A stretch of DNA of 64,000 bases from Byssochlamys sp. IMV 00236 (lineage: Eukaryota; Ascomycota; Eurotiomycetes; Eurotiales; Thermoascaceae): positions 1 through 64,000 of the forward strand of contig MSJH02000663.1 in NCBI GenBank assembly GCA_001931875.2, read 5' to 3'. This document shows, one piece after another, positions 1 to 13,111 of the stretch (position 1 is the stretch's first letter; every line of letters starts with the position of its first letter). The notes beneath the pieces are model-generated. The model saw only the letters and a list, made by a program, of their open reading frames with translations, ran no database searches and was not told the origin of the DNA. Both the position numbers and the translations under genes were made by a program.

Positions 1-3000
1 GCCCAGCATGAGATGCAGCCATTGAAGAAAAGGGCAGAATCCGGCACCGCGCTACTGGACATTCAAGTCTAATAATAACTAACTAATCATCGGCTGGGTC
101 CGGTAGAGCGAGCGAGTGGTAAGATATTATTATTATTCTCTTCCTCCGGAATCCAGCTTGAGTTTGATGGATCTATTCTAAGTTAGCTCAGAGAACCAGC
201 ACGAACCACACTGTCAAAGAACTTGAAAGAAGAGACCCATTCAGAGACAGCCAGACACTGTGCGAGGGCCACCCCAGGGCAGACGGCGTTAAACTGGAAC
301 CGAACCTCTGATAGCCATCGAGATGTTTCGGATTTTCGGTACTGTTCCCACATCCCGCTCTCCTTTGTTTATTTATCATCGTCATTGTTTTCTGGAGCGC
401 CAAGAATTATGTCGGGGTCCAGATTGAGATTTCCTGATTAACTTATCGATTATCCCTCCTTGCGGACGCTATCTCGATTACGTCGATCCCCGCACGTTCC
501 ATCATGCCTTCCAGGACGTCGGGAAGCTGACAAGACGGGGCTGGCGTGAGTGATAAGACGAGCCATCGTGCGTTGCAGCTCTTATCTCGCATGCTTTTCA
601 TATCGCAGCAATCGGAACAGCGCTCAGCCCTATATATATTTATCTCGCTGCAGGTCCCCTTGGATGTTCTAACTGCTCTGAGAAAACCCCGGTTAACCGT
701 CAACGCTGCCGTGTCTGACCCCGGCTGGAGCCCCCAGAGTGCTTTGGCCCGGAGAAGGTCGAATATTAGTTATTATGATCGCCAGGAGAGACTGTAGATC
801 GGCCCGATCCGATCAGGACCCCTATCGGTCAGAGCAGAAGACTGCTGGAGAAACATGATATTTAATCAAGGAAGAATTGGCTATGTTCTGAGCTGATGAA
901 GTATACACTTATAGTTATATCACAATATGTCGTAAGACGAGGTTGATCACCTGCCGTTGACAGCCAAGACGGGAAGTGTTCGGTGCGATACAACCGAGTA
1001 TGTACACTAACTTTAAGATGCAGGTCTCAATACTGGTGACTGACCAAAAGACTATTGTTTCACTGTGAAGATATTATTATTATTTTATAATTTCAGGAGC
1101 CTTTCTCGCGTTTAAACATGTGACCTTGTTCCTCAACATATAGGGTTGGCAGCCGCCCGGGAAGGGTGATCGCCATACCCGACATGTTCTAGAAGTGAAC
1201 TTCGATGGCAACAGCGATGCACAGGAGAGACGCCATAAAATACGAAGTCTGTATCTATTTGTTATCATCTCGTGTCTGACGCTGACGCTCTAGGTCGCAT
1301 TTGACTGAGACTGGACCAGCGACGATGCTTACTGAGAGATGCTGTGTCACCAACCTGCAGGGGGGGGGGGAGACGAAAAATTACCCACTGAAAGGAGAGC
1401 AGAGTTTCAGCTCAGCGACAAACACGCCTGAGGACAGTCAGACTTAATTGGGCTGTTGCAGCCGCCTCGGGTATGGTTGATGCGTGTCTGCTACCGGGCT
1501 ATCCTCATCTTGCTACGGAGTATTATTATTACAGGACGAGAGATTTTCATTCTGGCGCTGCACTCCATGCATAACTCGTCGTGTTGAACTTCCGAGTTCC
1601 GAATCCTTCTTTGCTTTTCAGCATTATTTATGGGTGCGCTCTGGGCAGTGGTCCGCTTAGGGACGGGATTGGATATAGTACAGTGAGCGTGGTTATAATT
1701 GCCCCTTTCCAATACGCGAAGTCTTTGGGGGGCCCTCTCGAGTAGACGCCGTCGAGGATGGTCTGTCTGCACAGACCCATATTCAAATTAATTATAAGTG
1801 CGCTTCTTGGCTAAGTGAGAAACTGCCCCCGTACTAGAGTACCATAGACTAGATATGGCATATGTCGTATGACCGCCTTGCTTCACTCCAGACCGCAGTT
1901 CACGGAAAGAAGAAAAGATTATGGGACATGCTGCCACTAGCTGCCAGCTGGACAACGTTGACGACGGATGCGCCGGGAGTGCCAGAGGGAAGATGCCAGA
2001 ACCCTGCATTGTTCTATACTTAGTCTATCCCAGGCTGATTGATGCGCTCCCGTGACCTCGCAAGCGGCTGGTAAAGAATTGGTAAAAGCCCGTTACTCTC
2101 GCGACAAAAAGGCACCGCACAGGGCACAATTTCGCCTCCTCCTTGGACTTTGAACCCGGATTAGAGAAGATTCTAAGTTAGCGTGCCGTGCCCAGATTGA
2201 TTGACTAGTTCCTAGCTCCATGGACGCCTGGAGAAAATTCCCCCTCCCCGCTAAGCCGCAAGATCGGTTAGAGATGTCTTGTTGTTGCCCAGTCAGCGCC
2301 TGGCGTCCGAGCGGATGGCTCCCAAGCTGGAAAGCCAGACCCTTGGCTAAGTGAGGGAGCTAAAAGAGTCTAATGCACTAAACAAACCATGCGTCTGGAT
2401 GAGCTGCTAAGCAAAAGCAATCCCTGCCTCCACTTGGACAAGAGTTACTGTGATGGTCGCCGGGGGAAACAATCGGATCCAGTCGACGGGTGCGTGAGAG
2501 AGATCCCGCCAACCCCCCGTGACAGCATGGGACATGTGCTGCTTCGGCTTGTTCATGTTGTGATCAGGCAAAGGCAAAAACTTGTTGTCTTCTTTGTTCC
2601 TGCATGAAACATCACTTGTTGCATCTCTCATCACTCATTCACAAAAACACCAGGACGAGCCTGGGGTTTTCCTATGACCCAAGCGCCCCCTAGTCGCTTG
2701 TTCCATTTCTACTTGACTACTAGTACTTGCGATCCATTCAGTCCACCGGATCGTCAGTGTCTGGGGCGGCCAGTAAGGAAGAGTCTCTGCTGGACCACTT
2801 TCTGGGCATTGCCTAGCTGTACGTCTGACGAGATCTTCATCACCTTTTCTGCAGCGCAAAGGGACGTTCTCCGGACTAAACAATTTCCATACTCGAAGGT
2901 GCAGGAAAGGTAGCAGACTTTCTGCGCTGATACGAACTCTCACCGTCGAGAATAGACGAATTCCTACTCCATACAGTGCCTATGTGGTGAAGACGACGTT

Positions 3001-3064
3001 GATTGTCTCGCCCTATATCTATTTTTGGTATTCCCACCTTGGGGGGTGGGATTCCAGTGACCTC
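1..3064. other. Intergenic region upstream of chsD
   Basis: No gene can be supported here. All open frames are short, overlap on both strands and resemble no family I know. The stretch has (TTA)n-type runs near 125-135 and 1070-1085, a ten-base G run near 1361-1370, and one copy of the 9-mer TACGGAGTA at 1514-1522. The right part must contain the promoter and 5'UTR of the chitin synthase gene. Confidence 0.6.
3032..3051 (+). promoter_or_regulatory. Inverted repeat in the chsD leader
   Basis: TCCCACC at 3032-3038 is followed six bases later by its exact complement GGTGGGA at 3045-3051. Related GGGATTCC and GGGAATCCC words follow within 40 bases. It lies just before the putative 5'UTR intron, so it could be a protein-binding site or a leader hairpin. 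Its function is unknown. Confidence 0.3.
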
Positions 3065-3146
3065 GTGAGTGGGAATCCCGCGGCAGCATGCGCGTGGCTT
3101 CGATCTGGAATGCGGGATACTGACATTCTCTTTGCTACTATTCTAG
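3065..3146 (+). other. Probable 5'UTR intron of chsD
   Basis: A consensus donor GTGAGT at 3065 is followed by a TACTGAC-type branch site near 3117-3123. The pyrimidine-rich acceptor TTCTAG ends at 3146, only seven bases before the ATG at 3154. The 82-nt length is normal for Aspergillus. There is no transcript evidence, so this is inferred from the signals alone. Confidence 0.5.
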
Positions 3147-3153
3147 AGGCACC

Positions 3154-6100
3154 ATGTCCCTACCACGGAGACCGTCGCACGCTTCGTCGAGGCCAGAGGA
3201 GCCCAATATCGGGTTCAGGGAGTCGTCGCGACGGCGTCGACGGGACATCGAAACAGGTGGATATACAGATGAACCTGCGACTCCAGGACGACATCGTCGT
3301 CACAGGTCTCACCACTCCCGCAGCCATAGCCTCAGAGACTCGGATGGCATGCCATCGCCGACAGACATCAATCGCAAACGCAGCTTGGTGCGACCGGAGC
3401 GGAATCGCATCGATCGCGACCATCCGAACTATTACTACCGTCAGCATGCGCAGAACATGGACACGTTCCCGTCCAGTACAGGGCACGACCCGATCTTTGA
3501 GGGAGATGGCGAGCCGGACACTGGCGACTCGGAAAGCGGAGAAATGAACGTTGTCGACACAGACAAGCTCTACGGTGCCCATGGCAATGTGAACAAGCCC
3601 ATGGAACGCGTCCCAAGTCAGAAAAGGAGACGGCGAAAGCTGTCGCGCAAGGAAGCTGTTGACCTCGAAGAAAAACAATTGCAAAAGCAGCTTGACGAGC
3701 AACTACGTCCGCCCAGTCCCTGGAACGTGTATTGTTCGATTGTGACCTTCTGGGCTCCCGACTTCGTGCTCAAATGTTTCGGTATGCCCGCGAAAGCGCA
3801 ACGGAGAGCCTGGCGTGAGAAGATGGGTCTCATCAGCGTTATTCTCCTGATTTGTACCTTCGTTGGATTCCTCACCTTCGGCTTCACAGCAGTGGTCTGC
3901 GCCGCTCCTCCCGTGCGTCTGAAGGTCAACCAGGTCGACAGCGGATACATGATTTTCCACGGCAGTGCCTATGATCTTTCGAAGTCTAAGCACCCTGCCG
4001 CGGCAGGGATCCCGGCCGGCTCCAACGTTCTGTATGATCTTCCTCACAAGTATGGTGGACAGGATGGAAGTTTCTTTTTCCAGAATGTCAACGGCGCTTG
4101 CAAAGATCTTATTACCCTTGCCCCAGGTTCGGACGTCCCTACCAACGACAACGGCGATTTGGCGTGGTACTTCCCATGCACTGCATTCAACCAGGATGGT
4201 TCCAGTAAGCCTAATCTGACCATACCCTACTACTTCGGCTATGCTTGTCATACTAGTGCAAACGCCCGAAATGCTTTCTACAACCTCAGGAGCGAGGGAG
4301 ACGTCTATTTCACGTGGGATGATGTGAGGAATCAGAGCAGGAATCTGATGGTTTATTCCGGCTCTGTGGTCGATCTGGATTTGCTAGAATGGTTCAATCA
4401 CAGCCAGGTCTCGTACCCAGCCCAATTCGACGATTTGCGGCAGAATCCAGACATCAAGGGCAAAGATATCACTTATGCTTTCCAGACGAAAGCAGATAGG
4501 AAGATCGGAAAATGCTTGACTGAGATCATCAGGGTCGGCTCCATTGATACAGAAACAGTCGGGTGCATCGCCTCAAAGGTCGTGCTTTATGTATCGTTGG
4601 CCTTCATTCTTGGTATCGTCGGTGCGAAGTTCGTTCTTGCATTGCTTTTCCAGTGGTTCGTATGTCGCCGTTATGCGGCAAGCCGGACAAGCATGGGCTC
4701 AGACTCGAAGAGGCGGAACCAGGAGATTGAGGATTGGTCGAATGATATCTACCGGCCAGGTCCTCGACTGGCGGACCCTACTATCCCTGACGGTTCGAAT
4801 AAGCGCAAGAGCTTCTTGCCCACCACTTCTCGTTTCTCCAGCCCTTATGTGATGGGAGGTACAAGTAAACGACGACCGGCCCCGACTACCATGGCCAGTC
4901 ACAACTCGACATCACGGCTTATCCCTACCACCTCTCCCTCGATGTACAAGGCTGGCCACAACAGCAGTGGCGGTACACTCAGCGTAGATCCCATTTCCCA
5001 CCAGAACAGTGCGTCTAGCTATACAGGACAAGATACGCGTTATTCCAGCGCCCCGGTGGAGTCCGACACAACCGGACCTGGGGGCTTCATTCATGGCGCC
5101 GTTGTTCCTCAGCCCCCGCCGGAATGGGAGCCATTTGGCTTCCCACTGGTCCATTCACTCTGCCTGGTCACTTGTTACTCGGAAGGTGAAGAGGGTTTGC
5201 GGACCACCCTGGATTCCATTGCCACGACAGACTACCCCAATAGCCACAAGACGATTCTCGTTATCTGTGATGGTATTATCAAGGGTAAAGGAGAGGAATT
5301 CTCGACACCGGACATCGTTCTTGGGATGATGCGTGATCATGCTGTTCTGCCGGAGGAAGTGCAGGCCCATTCTTACGTGGCTGTCGCTACTGGAGCAAAG
5401 AGGCACAACATGGCAAAGATATACTCCGGGTTCTACGACTACGGCGCACATTCTGTCGTGCCGCCCGAAAAGCAGCAACGTGTACCCATGTTGGTCGTAG
5501 TGAAGTGCGGAACACCAGACGAAGCGGAGGCGGCCAAGCCAGGCAACCGAGGCAAGCGAGATAGTCAAATTATTCTGATGTCGTTCCTGCAGAAAGTCAT
5601 GTTCGACGAGCGGATGACAGAATTGGAATACGAGATGTTCAATGGACTCTGGAATATCACCGGCATCTCCCCTGATTTCTACGAAGTCGTTCTGATGGTT
5701 GATGCCGATACGAAGGTCTTCCCGGACAGTCTGACGCACATGGTTTCCGCCATGGTTAAAGACCCCGAGATCATGGGTCTGTGTGGTGAGACGAAGATCG
5801 CGAACAAGACTGCAAGCTGGGTTTCCATGATTCAGGTGTTCGAATACTTCATCTCCCATCACCAGGCAAAGTCGTTCGAATCCTTCTTTGGCGGTGTCAC
5901 GTGTTTGCCCGGATGTTTTTCGATGTACCGTATCAAATCCCCTAAGGGAGGTCAGAACTACTGGGTGCCTATCCTGGCGAACCCTGATGTGGTCGAGCAC
6001 TACTCGGAGAACGTGGTGGATACGCTCCACAAGAAGAACCTGCTTCTTTTGGGTGAGGATCGGTATCTGTCTACGTTGATGCTGAAGACCTTCCCCAAGC

Positions 6101-6821
6101 GGAAGCAAGTCTTCGTGCCCCAGGCCGTGTGCAAGACCGTTGTGCCGGACGAATTCAAGGTGCTTCTCTCTCAGCGGCGTCGGTGGATCAACAGTACGGT
6201 GCACAACCTGATGGAGCTTGTCCTGGTTCGTGATCTCTGTGGTACATTCTGCTTCAGTATGCAGTTTGTTGTCTTCATCGAGCTGGTCGGCACGGTTGTT
6301 TTGCCGGCAGCCATCAGTTTCACGTTTTACGTTGTGATCAAGTCTATTGTCTCGAAACCTGTGCAAACGATCCCTCTCGTCCTGCTCGCCCTTATCCTAG
6401 GTCTCCCCGGTGTTCTGATCGTGGTGACCGCGCACCGCCTCTCATACCTGTTGTGGATGCTGATCTACCTGATCTCGCTCCCGGTTTGGAATTTCATCCT
6501 ACCCACGTACGCTTACTGGAAGTTCGATGACTTCAGCTGGGGAGACACGCGTAAGACGGCGGGGGAGAAGACCAAGAAAGCCGGACTGGAGTATGAGGGA
6601 GAGTTCGACAGCACGAAGATCACCATGAAGAGGTGGCGCGACTTCGAAAAAGGTAAGGACATCACTCTGCCCCCCCTAGGCTCTGTAGTAGAAAGCGATG
6701 GACTGACGGATCTCCTGCAGAGCGTCGCCTCAAGGCTGCGGGATGGCCCCAGCCCGGTGCTGCGGTGGGCGGGTATCCCCCCCATCCCAGCATGTATGAA
6801 TCATACGGGGACTACCGCTGA
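3154..6821 (+). CDS. chsD: Class IV chitin synthase (ChsD/Chs3 type)
   Basis: This integral membrane glycosyltransferase family 2 enzyme polymerises UDP-N-acetylglucosamine into cell-wall chitin. Exons are 3154-6652 and 6721-6821, giving 1199 aa, close to A. nidulans ChsD as I recall it. The short last exon gives a C-terminus ending [11 protein letters not shown]; reading through the 68-nt intron instead gives an unrelated low-complexity tail. The first 220 residues are basic and Ser/Arg-rich. Membrane segments lie near residues 225-249 and 476-503, with a C-terminal cluster near 1030-1115. The catalytic core starts near residue 667 and carries VDADTK (D850, D852), GEDRYL (E968-D969-R970) and QRRRW (1007-1011). 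There is no N-terminal myosin domain, which excludes classes V and VII. The ATG follows a probable 5'UTR intron. Confidence 0.96.
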
Positions 6822-9241
6822 TGCCTTCCTTCTCCTTCTATCTTATCATCTCCTTTTCCCCTGCAGCGCTGGTCTGCTCATTTGTGTTATATCGGTAATA
6901 CCAGTCCCTTTTTCTTTTAATGGCATTTCGGGTGGGATCGATCTCCGACGGGCATCTTTTTCATCAGGGAATACTGCTTTGACAACGCATGTCGATGGCG
7001 TTTGTATAGTGTTCCATGTATGTATGCACATGTACATCGGTGACATATCGTCTTTTCGGTCCCCTTGCCGGGGGCCCTGCTTGCTTTGTTTCAAAAAGGA
7101 AGGCAGGAATGGCTATGCTGCTATCCCTGTTCTATTCTTGTATGCAGCGTGTTTTGCTTCTGTTTCTCCAGCGATTCCGGGGCCTCTGGGCGGGAAACTG
7201 ACCGGGTGATCTCCCGGGACAGGGTAGTCTTCCCCCACAGGGTAGCCATAGCAGTCATGATGTAGCATACGACCACCTATCAATATTAAATATGAACAGA
7301 TGTATACGACCAGTCAGTCATCTTGCTCGATAACCTTCATTCCGCCAGAATTATTGTATGTTTCGGCGCTGTCATCTTCTCCCGTTTCTCTTTGCCCCTA
7401 TTTCCCCACGCGGGATTGGTGAGTCCCGCCCGGATGCGCGTAAGGAGCGGTTCGGGGTCCCGGCGTGAGCTGTCATATCGGGCTATTATTCTCCAGTCTT
7501 GGACGCTGCGCATTCGTTGGCGGCGCAGCCTCCTAAGTAGTGATCTGGACGAGAGATAGGGCCAGGCATTTGGCAGTTCTTCTGTGATGGAAGGAGGACA
7601 ACAATAATAACAATATGCTCTCTGGCGACGGATATTCTGGCTGGAGGAAGTGTGTACTGGCCATTGAGCCCATTGTCCCGGGTTGTGGCTGATGAGACTA
7701 CCATAGAGTGGGTAGGAGACCATCGACGCAATCGACTTGCGTCTGCCCGAGGTAGCTGCAACATCGTTCGCACTATTATTTTCAACTGTAGATTGTAGTC
7801 TAGAAAGCGTTCGACCGTTGGTGAAGGTGCCTGAGTGGATGCTCCGGACCCAGAAACTGTCGAGCACGAGGCGGGCACATAACGGTCATCTGCTCGTGGT
7901 GCCAACTCTCTCTCTGTGGCTCGGGCCTTTTTTCTCTCTCTTGGTCTCGCGACCTGTCCGAACAGCGGGTTATTATTATTTATTACTACTACTACTACTT
8001 CTATCACTACTAACCACTAACTTATCGTCATTAAATCGCTATCAGTAATACAGGGGTCAGAGTGGCTTCTCGCACTTCCTTTCTCTCGTTGCGTTCTGTT
8101 TCCTAGTGACGCAGGTGTCGAGTTCTAGGGCGGTCGGATCGCTCCGACGGGACACAGCGCTTTCAGTTAGTCGGGGTCACAACTTACAACCGTCAGTCGC
8201 TGCCATCTCCGGCCGTCTCTGCGACTACCTTCTCGATTACCATTATTCGAGTTCTCTGTTCGAATAGACGGGCCAGAGAAACATCCAAAGGACCGAAGAG
8301 AACCCCTCAGGGTCGTGCTGTCGCACAGGCGGCTGCAGTCGAATCTTCTGCTGCGGGTGAGTGGCGTCCCCGAATTGTCCCTAACCCAGTCGTGGCATCG
8401 AATTCGACCACACCTCGGATTCTGATCCCCTTGACCCCGCATGTCTGTCCTCCTGGTGTGTCTGGGAGCTACCCGCATTGATTTTCTCCCGGAAAATATG
8501 GCCGTCAGATAAAAAAAAAGGAGAAGAAAAATCAGAAAGAAAAGGAAAAGAAAAGGGCTTCTTTGTGGTTTAATCCCGGAAGATTTGCGGCTGAATCTGT
8601 ACTCCCGGACCGGGGTAAGAATGTAAGGTTTGTATGGCTACGGACATACATACATACATACATACATCCTGCCAGCAGCACATGTCATGCGCAGGGGTTG
8701 GAGGGTCAGCACCAGGGGGATTGATACGATAATGCCTGTCTTGATTAACAACACGTCCGATTCGACTCAGCTAACGTGGTATCTTAGCGTCCCCTGCACT
8801 GGACTTTGGCGCTGCGTTAAATCTCGTGACGCAGCCGACTCAAACAGTCTCTGTTATCACTATATTGCCTTGCAGCTGCAATATAGTTGCGATCTCCATG
8901 ACTGTAGTGTCTGTCACCCCTGACCTGACCCGAACGCTTGGAGATCTGTGACGTCCTTGTACCGTGACCGGCGTAAAACGGGTTTCTTACCACAGGAGAC
9001 AAAACCCCGCAACGTACCCTCGCTTCCTTGGATATAGACGTCAAAGTACCGCACGAAGTTTCTTTTTTCTTTTTTCTTTTTCGCTGTTGAGCCGATGACT
9101 ACTTGTGTGCCATTCTGTCATGTATCTCTGTAGATTATTCATGATACAGGTCGGTTTCTTCTGCTCCTGATAGACGATCTTGGACTTCAAGTCTGACTCG
9201 TCCCAGGATCTTTGTGTTCGGATCGTGTGACGGGTGAGGAG
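6822..9241. other. Intergenic region between chsD and the WD40 gene
   Basis: No gene is supported. The region holds the chsD 3'UTR and a long upstream region for the next gene. It has TTATTATTATT and TACTACTACT runs near 7970-8000, a purine tract near 8505-8557, a (CATA)n microsatellite near 8644-8668, and a T/C tract at 9060-9082. The open frames are short and probably random. Confidence 0.6.
8644..8668 (+). repeat. (CATA)n microsatellite
   Basis: About six uninterrupted CATA units in intergenic DNA, roughly 575 bp before the start codon of the WD40 gene. Confidence 0.85.
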
Positions 9242-11515
9242 ATGGAGGTCCCTGGTTACTTCTTTGCAGCCTCCGAGTCGAGTGCTTCGAACGGCAGTTC
9301 GACCGTTGTCGCGCCAATGTTAGACGTCAACAATCCTCACGGTCTCACGGAATCTTTCCACTTTGAGAGTGTCGGCAGCCTGCCTTTGGAGGAGGATACA
9401 GCTCCCTTCGCATCCCGGCGAGACGAGATTCCTGATCTAGACATGCCGGAGTTTGAGTTCGAGCAGTTCGACGGCACGATGGAGTTTCCCCGCGCGGAAT
9501 ATGCGAACCTGGACGTTGTTCTCCAGTATCCGGTTTACCGCAATATGTCTACGATTCCGGAGGACAGCGACGGGGACGCGGGTGATCTCTTTCAAGGCTA
9601 CGACGATCCAACAGCCGAGAGACAACGGTCGTCTAGTATGTCATCCCTCGAGCACGATGAGGACCCTGATAACATGAGGATGTTCTATCTGGGAGAGAAT
9701 AACATAAGGACGCGCATTCCGACGTACGTTTCGTCAGAGCCTGTCTCCGACGTAGATCTCGAGGATTTCTATCGAGATCCGAATTATGTGCCCGTGTCGA
9801 CAGAGACCGTGGCACCAGCCGTTGAATTTGAACATATCCCTGAGGAGGAAATTACCGATACGGACTTTGAAACTCACATGGCCGATCCCTCTATCCATCG
9901 AACAAGTATGATGCAGCTCCTTTCCGTAGTATGTGCAAACTGATGCTGATAAGTTCCACCTTTAGCCTATGAACGGAACCTCACGGTGGACCAATTCATC
10001 AGACAATGGCTCTGCCAGTCTACTATTGCACCCTTCAGGGACTTTCTGCCTCACCAGGCACCGAAGCCCTCTGTGGAGGCTGCCAATGTCCTGGATTGGG
10101 AGCGACCAGAGAGGGTCACACGGCCTGCCGGCTACGCGCATCAATTTTACGATATTCAGCAAATTCCCTGGCGGCAGAAGCTGCGGGTGAGCAGGTCGGC
10201 TGCTCGAGCCCTGCGTGATACGTGGTACACTTCCTACCACAATTTAGAATATTCACCGCAAGGAGTAAGTCTCTATCCAAGTCCTGTCTCGATCGACCAC
10301 GAGCTTCGATTCTGATTTCACGTTCAGCTGGAGAAGATTCTGCCCCGGGAGGAGTTTTATTTCCGAGAAAAGGCCATGTACACTAAAAAGAAGCCATCGA
10401 TTGAACATTTCCAGCTGCGGAATCTGGTGTCGGTTATGTCTCACAATACCGTCCAATTTTCCTACCAGTCGAAAATTTACGCATGGACGCCAGCATATGA
10501 TGACGTAAACTGTCTCATCGATCTGTCGAAGCCGTCGGTGGAGACTGGTCTGCAGGGTCCAGTCAAGATCTCAACCATGAAGTGGAAACATGGGATATCG
10601 GTTGCAGGCGGTTTCTGCGGCGAATACGCCATGCGCGCCGACGGTGCGGAAGGCAATGGTGCAGTTGGCATGCTGACCGCGGACCCCAACGGCATCACAA
10701 ACCATATCGATATAGTCCGACATCGTTCGAATCGGACCCCTGTGGTCGTCTTTGCCTCGAACGACAAACATATACGTACCTTCGACTGCCAACAGGGACG
10801 GTTCATCAGTGACCACACTCTGTCGCGCCCTATCAATTGCACCGATACTTCCAGCGATGGCCGCCTCCGCGTTGTCATCGGTGACTCTCCTGAGGCTTGG
10901 GTCATTGAGGCCGAGTCGGGTCTCCCACTCCGCCCTCTTCGAGGTCATAAGGACTTTGGCTTCGCCTGCGCATGGTCCCCGGATATGTTACACATTGCTA
11001 CTAGTAACCAAGATAAAACCGTCAAGATCTGGGACGTGCGGATGTGGCGTCTTTTGGAAACGATCGACTCGGATGTTGCAGGGTATCGATCCCTGCGTTT
11101 CTCTCCGGTGGGCGGTGGTCCTCGCACGCTCCTCATGAGTGAGCCTGCAGATCGCGTCGTCCTTGTCAATGCCCAGACGTACCAGACCCGCCAGGTGCAC
11201 GATTTCTTCGGGGAGATCGCCGGAGCGGACTACAGTCCTGACGGTGGTTCAATCTGGGTTGCCAATGCGGACGAGCGCTTTGGCGGTTTTATGGAATTCG
11301 AGCGCCACCAATGGGGTCAGCCATACGGATTGTCTTTCACCGCGCGCGATGAGATCGAAGCCCGCGGCGAGGAGTACCGCCCCGATCTGCCTCATGAATG
11401 GGCGCTGGAGGCTGATCTGGAAGAAGACGACCGCTGCCTCCTCAGCCGTCGGGAGCGGCAGTTGAGGTATCTCCGTAGCCTCGATGACGAAGAACACGAT
11501 GATCTCTTGCTGTAG
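9242..11515 (+). CDS. WD40-repeat protein of unknown role
   Basis: Exons are 9242-9905, 9966-10264 and 10328-11515, giving 716 aa. The introns are 60 and 63 nt, with donors GTATGA and GTAAGT, and both keep phase. The N-terminal 220 residues are acidic and look disordered. A middle segment rich in W, R and Y (about residues 222-340) precedes a beta-propeller-like part with clear WD signatures, for example SNQDKTVKIWDVRMW and a second SPDGGSIWVANAD blade. The C-terminus is very acidic and ends DDLLL. Fungi have several such large WD proteins, and I cannot name the family with certainty. It is probably a soluble scaffold. The ATG at 9242 is the first good in-frame start. Exon structure is well supported, function is not. 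Confidence 0.85.
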
Positions 11516-12262
11516 CGTCATATGAAGTCGGCAACGCACTTCTCTTTCACCGGGCATTTTGCTATCTCGTCTTGGACATAATGATTTGATGTTTTCCCCT
11601 TTTGATGTTTGTCTGTTGGGATTCTAGATACCACCGGTACGGGAGTTGGCATATAGGGCATTATTCCTTGCATCGGATATTGGGTCATACTACTACTATG
11701 TACATGTTACGATGGGGCGGCTCTCTGTATTGTTTTGACTGTGTGTTGTGTATGTCATGCTGTGCCGACCCGGCAAATTGTAGGGACGCACTCTATCACT
11801 TCTTTCTTTTTCTCCCTTGGCCTGATCTCCGCTGAGGTCATTGGCATTATTATTGATTGGCATCTTCTTGGCTTCTGTAGATACAGCCACACTTGACAGT
11901 GCCGGCAACGGAGAAAACCTGGCCCCATCCGTTCATTCTCTCATAAGTTGATACATGATAGCGTGTGATAGGGTCATCGGGGATCGTCTTGCCTGCGATC
12001 TTAGCCGCCTCAGCCATAGTCCGGTGTCTGGGCATCGTGGCTGAAGCGCATCTAACTGGACATGGCGATGTTTCGTCGACGCGTCCGCCTTGTTGCTGCC
12101 CCGCATGGCTGGACTATTAACTGGACTATTAATTACCCCACCGACAGCAACATCAGCTCCGTCATCGTCCTCCCCCGCTTGTTGTAAATATTTATTTTTA
12201 TTTCCCATCCATTCTTCCTGAACTTCTCCAAGAAACAAGACGTTCTCTTTCTAGCAGCAACC
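11516..12262. other. Intergenic region (WD40 gene to repeat-protein gene)
   Basis: Contains the 3'UTR of the WD40 gene and the promoter of the next gene. A directly repeated CTGGACTATTAA lies at about 12110-12133. A CTTTCTAG sequence ends at 12254, eight bases before the next ATG, and could be a 5'UTR intron acceptor. No further gene is seen. Confidence 0.5.
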
Positions 12263-13111
12263 ATGTCCTACAACGACTACAACGACCGCTCCGAATACGG
12301 CCGTGGCGGCGGCAACGGTGGCTATGGCCGCGACGAGTACTCGGACAACCGCCGTGATGATGGCTACGGCAACCGTGGAGGTGACTATGACGGTGGCCGT
12401 CAGGAATACGGTGGTGGCCGTCAAGAATATGGTGGTGGTCGTCAGGAATATGGTGGTGGTGACCGTTCCGAAGGCCGCTACAACGACACTCGCTACGATG
12501 ATACCCCTCAGAACCGCTACTCCTCCCACAACGATGACTACAGCGGAGCTGTATCGCACGCCCAAAGACACGATGACGACAGCGATCAGAACTCGTCGTT
12601 CTTCTCCCAGGCTGCCTCCTTCCTGAGCCAGAACAAGGACCGCTTCTCCTCGAACACCGACATCGACGAGGAGCAGGCCGTCAAGGCCCACAAGTCATTG
12701 TACGGCGGCAGCGGTGATAGTGACCAGCAGCACAGCTCCCAGTCCGTGGGAGCCGGTGCCGCCATAGAGGCCCTGAAGAAGTTCACCCAGGGAAGCAGTG
12801 GTGGCGGTGACGACAAGAGTCAATTGATTGGTTTGGCCATGGCGCAGGCCAGCAAGCTCTGGGACCAGCAGGGCGGTAATGCTGTATGTATCCTTCCTTC
12901 CTTCCTTGCTTTTTCTGCGAAATTCCCTCATACATACTTCACGTTTCACTAAACTAACTACCCAACTCTACAGTCCGGCGACAAGCAATCCGCCATCAAC
13001 TCCGCTGCTGAGATGGCTCTGAAGATGTACTTGAAGAATCAGGGTGGCTCTGGACTCGGTGGCACCGGTGGTCCCAGCGGTCTGTTGAGTCTTGCCAGCA
13101 AGTTCCTGTGA
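12263..13111 (+). CDS. Gly/Tyr/Asp-rich repeat protein ('beta-flanking'-like, DUF7721-like)
   Basis: Exons are 12263-12883 and 12974-13111, giving 252 aa. The 90-nt intron runs from donor GTATGT to acceptor CTACAG, phase 0. Residues 1-100 are low complexity (Y, N, D, R, G), with a seven-residue GGRQEYG unit repeated in tandem near residues 44-67. The C-terminal half is predicted helical: SFFSQAASFLSQNKDRF, then IDEEQAVKAHKSLYG, then AAIEALKKFT, and after the intron SAINSAAEMALKMYLKNQ. The end is Gly-rich. Aspergillus genomes carry a conserved protein of this layout annotated as 'beta-flanking protein', and I believe this is that family. No function is established. The C-terminal helices without a signal peptide suggest a cytosolic protein. 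Confidence 0.85.
12392..12460 (+). repeat. Coding 21-bp tandem repeat (GGRQEYG units)
   Basis: Three near-identical 21-bp copies, plus a partial one, inside the first exon of the repeat protein. They differ mostly at third codon positions, so the peptide unit is conserved while the DNA drifts. Confidence 0.8.

Noticed and set aside
5155..6366. 403-codon minus-strand frame opposite chsD
   Set aside because: Antisense shadow of the chitin synthase catalytic region.
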